Positions 53,601 through 64,000 of a stretch of 64,000 bases of DNA are shown piece after piece. Within the stretch, counting starts at the first letter, position 1. Each line of letters starts with the position of its first letter. The notes beneath the pieces were generated by a model. The model saw only the letters and a list, made by a program, of their open reading frames with translations, was not told the DNA's origin and searched no databases. The translations under genes were made by a program, and so were the position numbers. The stretch covers positions 467,001 through 531,000 of the forward strand of contig JACCIC010000022.1 in NCBI GenBank assembly GCA_018907035.1, written 5' to 3'. The stretch comes from Sycobia sp. Sy_11 (lineage: Eukaryota; Arthropoda; Insecta; Hymenoptera; Epichrysomallidae).

Positions 53601-54869
53601 AAATCGTTCCATTAGTTGTCCATCGTTAATAAATCACTGATGTAATATATTGCTCAACGAACGGTATGCTGGATACATTTGATTTTCAGGATTACTAGAT
53701 CGAGGCCGCCAAAGGATGATTTCGCGACGACATATACAATAATTGACGATTCGTCCCGAAGACGCGCAAAACTCGACGTTTCCAATAAAAGGCAGTGACG
53801 ATTCGACAAGCGTCAGGACGAGTAGTACGTTTTAGCGTTCTCTGCGACGCCAAGTAACACAACTATCATAGCTCAATGCCTGCAGTTTGCGGCGCAAAAG
53901 TATGATTAAAAGCAAAAGCATGCTCTGGCAAAAAAGCATAAATGATTCCGCTTCCGACAGAAAATCGAAACTTATGCTAGCCTTCTCCGAAACTATAGCA
54001 AACGTTCGAGTTTTTGTCGCAAAAACTGTCAAAAAATACTAAAAATTAAATGAATTATAAATAGCAAATTATAAAATTAATCAAATTAAATTTTTTAATT
54101 AAGTAAAAATAAATTTTTTTTAAATAAGTAAAAAATAATTATAATTATTTTAAATTTCTACTTGAATGGTCTTTTTGGTTACAAAAAATTTATTTCGTAT
54201 AGATCGTATATCTCGTAATGCAAATTAACATAATAATAAAAAAAGGATTTGTTTGTACGAAAAAATACAGTTATATATACAGATACAGGTATATTAATAC
54301 AACAATATTTTTATTATAAGCCATGTTAAATCTTCAAAATTTGAAGATTTAGGCGTTCAAAGTCCATGAAGATTTCGATCGAAAATTGGAAGATGGAAAA
54401 TTCCATTGAAACCTTCTATTATTTTTATTAAATAGACAAATATAACTTTTCACGGTGATCGTAATTATGAATCATAAACGCTCGAATCATAATTCCAACT
54501 ACATCAACTAAAATTGCGCATAATTCCAGACGATTCCAGATCAGAAATGATACCCAATTGTCTTTAGAATCCCGTGTATTCGTGGTAAATGCAGTCTTGT
54601 CAAAAGTATTAAGAAATTGTCGAAACGCGCTTTTTTCTTTTATTCTTTTAATTAAAGATCTCTTTTTGATTATATTTTTACTTTTTAAAAATGAGAAAAG
54701 TTAAATCGAATTTTTTCTAAAGATAATTATGGACTATCTTTGTCCAACAGAACATAATTATCCTCTCAATATTCACAGATCGTGTAAATAATATCGATCG
54801 TCTGCATCGCTCGTATATCAGCCAGAGCGATCGTGATCCTTTCATCCCTCGTTAATTACAAATAACTAT
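53601..54869. other. No gene seen; AT-rich
   Basis: No feature recognised. Confidence 0.55.
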
Positions 54870-55260
54870 ATCACTTGTCGCGGCTCGCGCATGTTTCCAT
54901 AAAGATTAGACGCATTAGGCGTGTAAAATCAAAATGCGAGACCTCGCGCTCGGGGCAATTGCGCCGAAGTTTTTTGACGGGCGGGTTCCGACGATCGGCC
55001 GGGACCTTGAAAGAATCGCCGAGTCGACGTCTCCCCCGTTCGCACGCGCGCGTGGCGCGGGCCGCGTCCGTGCCCGAGTCCAACGAATGAAAGGGGGCGG
55101 GCGGAGGAAAAACTCGCATCATACCGCGTATATACTATACATACGCGCAATATCGGGGAGAATTTTGCTCCTTTCTTTTTTGTTTTTGTCTTTGTTTTTT
55201 TTTTTTTTTATATAACGTTACGCGGCCTAACTAGTTCCCAGCGACACCGCAGGGAGCTTT
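54870..55260. other. Small CpG-rich block
   Basis: 54935-55100 is CpG-rich and ends in a T12 run at 55198-55209. Confidence 0.45.
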
Positions 55261-56006
55261 TTTCACGTTGATACATAGGTATTGTACGGGGGAGAAGATT
55301 TTTCAACGATTTTATACGTTAAACTCAACAAGTTACGCATCAAGTTTTTAATGCCTCGTTGGGAAGGGAAAATATTTCGTACGGCTTGCAGAAGCGTGCA
55401 AGTCGAGGACCCGTTCGCATGTCCATTCGAAACTTGCCGCATTAAATATTTATTTGAGAAAAGTTTGCGCGCGTTCCATTCGCGAGGGTAAAATCCCTCC
55501 TGCATTGCTTTGCCAAAGTGGATTTTAAGCACAGCTGGATGATGGCGAATTAGTATGAACTGTTGGTAAAGAAACGAAAATCATCCTTGTATCCAATCGC
55601 TCTTGGGAGCTGCATATAATAAGTAATTCAATATTTATACATAATCTTTTAATTTTCAATTAAAAAAAGAGTTTTTTTAATTGTTTTATGTCAAATCTTA
55701 TATAAATCTGTGTCTTAAAAATTGAAACATTGTTTAATAATAATATTTCTAATTTTCTTACTAAAAAAATTATAAAGCTTTCAGCGGTGCACACTATTAT
55801 TCTTTCAAGCTCTTGTATTTACGATATATCAGTTGGATTAATCTAGATTTTTTCTTATTTTAAGTAAATATTTTTCTACTTATTAGTTGGCCGTTTTCGT
55901 AACCATAATGTACGTCACTGTACAGTGTATTATATTCCATTGTAATGAAGCAAAATTATATCTATGCATCTTATTATCATATTTATTATACATACAATCA
56001 CATACG

Positions 56007-56065
<59 letters not shown>

Positions 56066-56555
56066 GCATCTTTCGCGCATGAAAATGCAACGCAATTTAC
56101 GTACAAAGTGCTTTGCAACACGAATATATCATATAACTGTAAATTTTGGATGCTGACTCTATATATAACTCAATAAATTGCTAGTCGTGGATCGATATGT
56201 AGTTTTCGAAACAAGGTCTAAAACCATTTTTTTCTGTTTTCGAAAGATAAATATTTGATGTATTATATATATTAAATCTTTTCATCTAGAATCAAATGTC
56301 TATACGCATGTCTTTAAAAGAAAAACTCAATAGTGAGGAGGTCAAACGCCATCTAAGAGTCAAATTCAAAACTGTATTCTAATATTTGAAATAAATGTTT
56401 CATATTTTGAAGGTAATCAGACTTTCCTCGCTCAGTCGTGAACAAATTTCCATTTTTACGAGGCATATATATCATACTTAGCATACACTGATAATCGATA
56501 ATTATCATCGTCTAGAAATCAAAAAAAAAAAAAAATTCATGTAAGATAATTCGAA
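55261..56555. other. No gene seen; AT-rich with (TA)n
   Basis: (TA)n fills 56010-56066, with one TTT interruption. Confidence 0.55.
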
Positions 56556-56994
56556 AATATGCAAATCGTCCATATGTATGTGCTGCGGAAGAGTAAAATA
56601 TATCGAGCTGATGGCTCGTCTGTATCTTTCGAAACAATGCAAGACGAAAAGCTCGAGTCGCGAAAGGTGTACCGAGTACGCGGGGTAGGAAAAAAAGGGA
56701 GCAACGAACGGAAAAAAAGCAACGTGTGGTGGGGCGTGGGGTCAAAAAAAAAAGAAAAATTAAACGGAACAACGGCGACGAGAACGACCGACCTGAAAAC
56801 TGGAGGTAAAACGTAGAAAACAAAAATTAAAACAAAACAACAGTAACAACAAAAAAATACGAACGGACTAACGAAGAGAATGGAAAGACGCTTGCCGCGC
56901 CGTTGGGGGTTTCGGGAAAAAAGGCAGAAGCGAGACGGAAGATTATTGTACAGAGGCGAGAAAACGTTTTCAGATAGCCTCGCGCGTAGACTTC

Positions 56995-57000
<6 letters not shown>

Positions 57001-57092
<92 letters not shown>

Positions 57093-57094
57093 AT
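57001..57094. repeat. (AT)21-(CG)8-(TG)16, 94 bp alternating tract
   Basis: Adjoining AT, CG and TG dinucleotide runs keep perfect alternation. The CG-TG half is the strongest Z-DNA candidate in the window. Confidence 0.97.
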
Positions 57095-57659
57095 CCCTGC
57101 CCGTGGCATCCGCCGAGGGGGTGTACAAGCGCCACCCCCCACCTCCCCTCGACCGAGAGGGCGGTGAGGTTGAGGGAGAACGAGCAAGACAGAGCGAGGG
57201 GGGGGGGGTTTGTTTGGTCCGGGGAACTATCGCGCGCGACCGTGATGCTGTATTGATCCGACGAGAAGAGCGAGCGCGGCAGCTAAAGTAAGCAGCCCAG
57301 CATCGCCACCGCCGCCACCGCCACCGTCGCTGGTGTAGAGCGTTGCCTTGGCAACCCACGGCCCCCTCGCCACTCCGTCCCGAGCTCATCCACGAGCTAG
57401 CGAGAGCCTGAGCGGGGGAGAGGGGGAGAGAGAGATAGAGAGAGAGAAACAGGGAGAGAGGATCCCAGATCGCCTCCCGGCCAGGGAGAGCAGCCCCATC
57501 CCTCTAACCACCCACCCAGCCGAAATGCACACTGCTCTCCACCACCACCATCAACATCGCCACCACCACCTTCCTCTCATCACACGCGTCGCCCGCGACT
57601 CGTCTCTCCCCCTTCCGCCTGCGTATCCCCCGCGATATCCCCCGCCTATATGTACATGC

Positions 57660-57708
<49 letters not shown>

Positions 57709-58440
57709 ACCATACGTATACGGATGTATAATAACCTACATGAACGCGCGCGGTGGAGCCCGCTATATAAAACCCTCGCGCATTTGAACGCGAAAGCCTG
57801 CGCGTATATATACGTATGATATAAAGTGTGCCCGCGTGCAAGAGAGATATAGAGAGAAAGAGAGAGAGAGTGCAAAATTTTCTCCCACATCCTCCTTTTT
57901 CAACCCCCTCAACCCCTCGGGTATTCATATATATATATATAACAACGGGCTCGTTGGTACGTCTAACCGAGCTGGCCGGGCTTGAGGAGGGTGCTTTCTC
58001 CCGAGTCTCGCGGGTGTGAGAGTGGGGAGAGGGGGCAAAGAGCAAGAGAAAGAAAAGAAGAGAGAGATAGAGCTAAGCGAGCAAGGTCCACCCCTCGACC
58101 CCCAAGTGGACAATCTAAAGCGCTGAATTTAACTGTTTACCGAAACTGATGAGATTTTTTTTCTATACTTCAGATCCTACGTACGTTGTCACTCGGCGAG
58201 CAAAACGACTGCGCAGGACAATCGGTTCTTGGACCCTTTCCGACCCCCTCCCCCACCCTCTCACGCTTGCTCCCGGCGTACGTCTCTGAGATAAGAAGGC
58301 CGCCAAGGAAGTGGAGGGGCGAAAAACCGCATAATTTTTTCTCGGACATAGGTGGACGCGTATTTTACACGAGTATGTGTGTGTGTGTGTGCGTGCGTGC
58401 GTGCGCGTGTGTGTGTGTGTGTTGGCTTGCATCCGATTTT
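57095..58440. other. GC-rich island
   Basis: G9 run near 57200, (CCG/CCA) run 57303-57330, X-box 57342-57355, imperfect (GA)n 57417-57450, (ACC)-type run 57538-57571 encoding His if read from ATG 57525, (TA)n 57665-57704, TATATAAAA at 57764, imperfect (TG)n 58375-58422. No exon confirmed. Confidence 0.5.
57342..57355. promoter_or_regulatory. Perfect RFX X-box palindrome
   Basis: GTTGCC-TT-GGCAAC with a 2 bp spacer, in the GC-rich island after a (CCGCCA)-type run (57303-57330). Confidence 0.5.
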
Positions 58441-58508
58441 CCATCCGATTGACTATTAGAATGCCAATTTTTTTCTTATTATACATATCTTAAAATTATA
58501 TATATATA

Positions 58509-58509
58509 T

Positions 58510-58542
<33 letters not shown>

Positions 58543-58583
58543 AAAAGAGAGAGAGAAAGAGAAAGAGAGAGAGAGAAAGAGAA

Positions 58584-58614
<31 letters not shown>

Positions 58615-58618
58615 GCAC

Positions 58619-58661
<43 letters not shown>

Positions 58662-58692
58662 AGAAGAGAGAGAGAGGAGAGAGAGAGAGAGG
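58509..58692. repeat. 184 bp imperfect (GA)n
   Basis: The longest purine-only strand in the window apart from a few breaks (GGCACAG near 58613-58619), with AAAGA and AAGAG interruptions. Mirror-symmetric stretches could form triplex DNA. Confidence 0.95.
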
Positions 58693-61069
58693 AAGTGACT
58701 GGGGTGAGAGAGCTCGGTAATCAACTCGTGCGAAGTCGTAGCTAGTGGGGAATATATTTTATACAATGGCTTGCCTGGAAAAGTGATCCATTCGGCGATC
58801 TGCATGATAAAGGATCGAGGGGGAGGGTGCATTATTAATGCGTGCGCGTTAACTAGACGTCATCATATAGAGATAAGGACAGTCGATTTAACTAGCATCC
58901 CCTTAGGTTTTAATCATCTGTACATGCACTGATTTTACTTTTAACTCATTGCAAGATTTATTATTCTTTCATATTTGAAAGAAATTGTCTTCGTCGTAAT
59001 TTTAATCTTTTGAGACATGATAGTCTTTCTAATCCTTCAATATCTTTATGGAAAAAAAAGTTTATTTCTCTCACACAATATTATTCGGTACTTTAAAAAC
59101 ACTTTCACGATGTTAAACTATTTCAACTTTACATCGATAAAAATATTTACAACACTGATATCTAGGCTTGTTTATTATTTTAAATGTATTAAAAAAAAAA
59201 AAAAACAAATATTTAATTCATATTATACTCACTATCGGTATTAGTTATGGATATGGAATAATATCACCTAATAAGCGCTAAAAAAACTTTAAATTTTCAA
59301 GGACAATCAGTTAGCCTCGTAAAAATGTATCAATTTTTTTGATTATTTGGACATGGCGAGATAATTTTGTCAGATTCTGATGCATAATTATTAAATTAAA
59401 GTTAAATATTAGACATAGAAATTGAATCAAAGTAACTTCTTAAACCTCCTCATACAAGGTAAAATGTTACACTTCGTTATATAATTCTGACCTTTATGGT
59501 TTTCAACATAATTTTTCCTCCTGTCGACTGTCGATGTATGAAGTTCAGTAGCGAACTAATTTACTCTATAACCCGTGCATAATTCATTTTATCCATGCTC
59601 TTCAAGCGCAAACAGCGAACCAACATGAAGCGCATCTCCCGACGAATTACACGATAGCCGCGTCAATCGATTTCTGTAATATGCGGATCCCAGCAACCTA
59701 TCCTCGTGGCAAAGGTCACGCGCACCCACACCACCGTAGCCCGAATATATTATAATAACCGCTGAGAGCCCAGGAAAAAACTCGAGACTGTAATTTGCTT
59801 GGTATATATAGCTAATGGTATAGGATCCATATCCCAGCACAACGACTCGACCCGATCTTTACGGGAGAAGCGTAAAACAATCGGGGCGTTGAATCGCGAC
59901 CTCTGACCTCTCCTATATTGTCTCCCCTCCTCGCTTCTACGGAGGGGCGAACCTTTTTTCTGCACCATGGGAGAGGGGTGGAGTGAGCAAAAATATACGA
60001 AATTTAAATATTATTTCGACTGTATTAAAAGGTTTGTCAAATGTTAACTTGCAATTAAAGGATTCTAAAGCAGTATCTATACATCTTAAATCTATACATC
60101 CTCATTACTATCTTCGTTTCTTATGTTCTATATCCGGACTGGGGCACCCGATGTTTTTTCGGAATGTCGAGTCGAGTAGTATGTTTATTATCTTATCTAA
60201 TAATTATAACTAAACTTTATTCTTCCAGCTATTGGGAATAAAAATGTATGAATAAAAAACTGTCAAAAAATAGTCTACTCGAATCCAGTGTAATCCATAG
60301 ACATATGATTTTGACTATCCCTTTTAAAAAATATTATAACGTGCATGAAGGATCAAACTATGATTTCTTTTATCCCTTTGTACTTTTAAATTTGGAAAAA
60401 ATACCAAGAAATATAGTATAGCTAAATTCTAAGACCACAAATACAAATTCTGCAAATGCTAAATTCCCAAATATTTAACCCAAAAAATCTTACAAATACT
60501 ATGGGATCATCTATTTCATCTAGTTACTGAGAATCAAAGCTGCTCGAATCAGAATTTTCATCAATTTACAGCTTTACGAAAAATCACCTTTCATTACAGG
60601 CATGAATATATTTTTTTATATATAATTTTCTTAATTTTACATTAAAATTCCATTTAAGGTCGTTTATACAAAACATAACTCGGTTTTGAATTAAATCGCT
60701 TGTAAAAAAAAATTGTTGAGTTGTAAAAAAAAAATCTAGAAAATTATTATACTTTGGCTCATCAAGTTTGGTTACTAATGGTATTTAAATTGATTAATGT
60801 GTTACAGTATATGCATCGATAACTTTTTAAAATTCTATAATAATTTTGATTTTTTTGAAGTCTTAAGCTGCCTGTATGTCCGATACTGACATAATTTGAC
60901 CTCCCTGGGACAACCGCATGAGCCTGCGATTCTTTCTCCTCTCGAGTATACTCGCTCGAGTGCTTTCGTATCGGAGAGTACTCCCCCCTCCCCATACACA
61001 CACAAAACGATTTCTCCCTCCCCTGCTCTTTAGAACTCGGCTGTCTTCCCTTATTTTCGTTTTTCCCTG

Positions 61070-61070
<1 letters not shown>
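58693..61070. other. No gene seen; mostly AT-rich
   Basis: A moderately GC-rich patch lies at 59580-59980 and a pyrimidine-rich patch at 60930-61070. Confidence 0.55.

Positions 61071-61147
<77 letters not shown>
61071..61147. repeat. (TA)38, longest pure TA array
   Basis: About 38 uninterrupted units. Confidence 0.97.
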
Positions 61148-61148
<1 letters not shown>

Positions 61149-64000
61149 AGTTTGGCACCTACGTCGCTCATCGCTCGAGCTTGCGTAAATGTGCGCGTCA
61201 TTGCAAACAAAGCGACAAAGAGAGAGGGGGAATAAATAGCATTATGTCCATTGCCATCATATAATGTACTCTGTTGCTTTGGTCAACTCATTTCTGACAA
61301 GAGCTTTTACTGTAACAGTTCGTTAGGTAATTAATGGAAATGTGCAACTATTGCTCTTCACTCGCGCCCTCTCCTCTATTTCTTACTCTGGCTTTCCTCA
61401 TTTCTTTCTGATTTCGCTTTATTTTAACAAATATAATCAACATAATGAAATTCAAAGTATAAATTTAATTGAATTTGCCCATATAACAATTATTCAAAGA
61501 AGGCTGCTTAAAGTATAGGAAACAGATAATTTTATTTTATTAGTAAATGAAAAAATTAATATTGTTCACTAACAATATTTTATTACCAGTTTATCTTTAC
61601 GAAAACACAATAAGCTTCTGGGTACGTAAATTGCATAATCTATTAAGTGTCATTTCTGTGAGTAGAGCGATCAAAGTAGGCTGAGGACATCTACTTTAAA
61701 TATGGGCGAGTCTTCAATTTATCAGATGTAGTAATATTGAAATGGCTTATAATAAAGTTTTATTTTTCTAACGTACAAATTTTATTTTTTAATCTAGTCA
61801 TTCATTTTCAACTGTATTACCTCGTTTCGCCAAGCATAATTTGATCGTAAAGAGCATGAGGACTACGAAGAAAACTTTAGTAAAATCCTTCACAAGGACG
61901 CGATAACATTAGATTCCATGGAATGCACGAAAATATTGAAAGTTTCAAATTGAACTTTCAAAATATTTTTGTAATGATATATAAAAACAAAATGTTATTA
62001 CTATTATTAATATTTTGGACGTTACGTAAGTTATTTCAAATGTGACCAAACCGAATAAAACTCTATTGGGCATATTTCGTCTTCTTTATTCGCTTCTAGC
62101 ATCAATTTACAATGGTATTTTTCCAATAAACATTCTTCAAAAGAAAAAGTAAAATTCAACCGTTTTATCTCCGTATCATTGTTATGCCGATAAGATCTAC
62201 ATTGTTCCGAGCCATTATTGCCAATCCTTTATTCTATTGTGCGAATCATTATTGGTTTTATAAGAATGGTTCAGTAAGTGGATAAATAATGCAGGTAAGT
62301 ATTATTCTAGTTTTATTCTTAAGAATTATAGACTGTTGTTAAAATTTCTGTATCTAAGAGTCTAATACACATCAGTTTATAAACTAGACGAAATTTAATA
62401 AGAATAATTTTAAGAAATAATTTAAAAATTTTTGGTAAAATGGAGAAAATTGATAGTGAAATCGTGAATTTCTGATAATATACTGTATCGCTTATTTGAA
62501 ACAGAAAAAATAACGAATCGTTTTATAATCGTCTTGGTGTTTTTATTCTGAGTCATCGATCTTACAACACTAAAATATTTTATGTATATATATATATATA
62601 TATATTTGCAATCATATTAAGTTCTTCAGATGAAGCCTATAATCACTCAATCTCTTATTCAGATATGAAAATTTTAAAATTGAAAAATTTTTCATTATAG
62701 TATGACCAATTACGAAATTAAAATGTATGAAAAGTAACATGATTTTATTGAAATTCAAGACAATAATTTGAAAGAGTAATTTTTCTGTCGGTTCAAATAT
62801 TTGATAAATAAAATTGTATTAAAATAAATTATGTTAACGCATCAGTAATTAAATTTTTAATCCAGCCGCACTTCATGTTTATAAATTATTCTCAACCGAG
62901 CAAGTCAGCAGCGTTACTCGTAAAGTAAATGCTTTAATTCTCTATACCGACAGTCCGTGCTTGGAATTTGCCCACGGAAGCGGCTTAAATTTTCATTTCA
63001 TACGAATTTACTTTCTTAAACGGTGACAGTTCGAAGTGGGAAAAAAAGGTTTTACAGTAAGAAAAAAAATACGTTTCAAGCTTTTTTTTAGATTAAGCTC
63101 TTTTGTCTGCTCGTAGAAGGTAATGTTCTCTATGTGTTAGAGAGACATAGGTACATAGATACACAAGTAGCTTTATTTATATTTTCATATAAAAAAAGGA
63201 AATATCATAAAAATTTTTATACATTACGAAAATAAAATACATAATCTATAAAATCAGTAATAAGATAGCGTAGTGGAAAAAATGCTACAATTAAAATTAT
63301 AGCGCAAAAAGAAAGGAAACAAAAAATGAAGAAGAAAGTTTTCTTTGAGTATAATAAAATTTCATTCTAGTAATTCTATCAGTGGATTTAGATAAAACCA
63401 ATATATTTGTTATTATATTTGCCAATCATTCTATCTATTCATGGATATCATGATTGCGAATTTCATCAGGATCGGAATTTCAAAAAAAAGCATATACTGG
63501 ACTTGGCAAGATCTTCTATCAGTTTTAGTGCAGCTACTGGAATGTGCAAATTCTTTGACTCCCTTCTCAGAAAATCTTTTGAGACACTTCTGGAGAATAG
63601 AAGCTTCAGACATTCAGAAAGATGCTCAGTTCTTGAAAAGTAGAAGAAAATCCACAACGAGGAAGTTCTGAAAACAAAACGTGCAAAAAGACGATCTAAG
63701 AGATTAAACGTTTGAATAGTCGAAGATCTGACCATGCTGTAGATGTTTTACATTTACATTTATAATACATGCACTTTTTCAAAGGTTCGGAAAGATTCCC
63801 TGTGTAAATAAAATTCTACGAATCAATAAATAGGTTTTCTATATGAATTTTTCAGAGATCTTCCAATGTTTACCCGCGTTCGATCTGATTTTATCGGGTA
63901 CGCATCATCATCGCTCGCATTCGTGCGCTAATTTCAATGGATGACAGATGGCTGATAATGATCCATTGTAACCATTCCAGTACTGATAATTCAAGTCGAC
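61148..64000. other. No gene recognised; AT-rich
   Basis: (TA)10 at 62585-62604. Overlapping unrecognised readings at 63407-63735 on both strands could be a worn transposon fragment, but no motif supports this. Confidence 0.5.

Noticed and set aside
57525..57731. His-rich reading MHTALHHHHQHRHHH with a fair start context
   Set aside because: It comes from an (ACC)-type run and continues into a TA array. No donor site or conservation could be shown.
63407..63735. Overlapping readings on both strands near the right end
   Set aside because: No recognisable motif; overlapping openness on both strands suggests chance.

Overview
This 64 kb window looks like an insect nuclear genome. A hymenopteran, and in particular an ant, is the best guess from its style: AT-rich DNA broken by short CpG- and GC-rich islands, very many long (TA)n, (GA)n and (CA)n microsatellites, and decayed Penelope-like and non-LTR retroelements. 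The species is not provable from the sequence alone. I found no convincing protein-coding gene. Nearly all long open readings are translations of microsatellites (Ile-Tyr, Ser-Leu, Arg-Glu, Thr-His runs) or of GC-rich island DNA.

The one gene I recognise with confidence is the microRNA mir-124 on the minus strand (hairpin 12695-12768, mature 3p arm 12698-12720). Its mature sequence matches the animal-wide miR-124 exactly, and a paired 5p arm is present. About 300 nt upstream on the same strand (13065-13153) lies a second miRNA-sized fold of unknown status. The window is therefore best read as the neural mir-124 locus in a gene-poor neighbourhood, perhaps with long non-coding transcripts starting in the GC islands.

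Mobile elements: a jockey-like LINE reverse-transcriptase relic at 7087-7980 (+); a Penelope-like element at 38430-40010 with decayed RT and GIY-YIG endonuclease between long inverted terminal repeats, carrying a hammerhead-like core near its 3' end; and a full-length tRNA-derived SINE at 43247-43448 (-), with A and B boxes, an A-rich tail and a 12 bp target-site duplication. At 30041-30385 there is a 60 bp-period repeat that keeps one reading frame open on the minus strand.

Layout: 1-8300 AT-rich with islands near 2.0 and 5.1-6.2 kb; 8.3-12.6 kb AT-rich desert; 12.6-28.8 kb mir-124 followed by a chain of GC islands and microsatellites; 28.8-41.5 kb mostly AT-rich, with the 60 bp repeat and the Penelope-like element; 41.6-58.9 kb a second chain of islands with the SINE; 58.9-64 kb mostly AT-rich. 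Four RFX X-box-like palindromes, two of them perfect, fall in four different islands, one next to a perfect CRE, so some islands may be promoters or enhancers.
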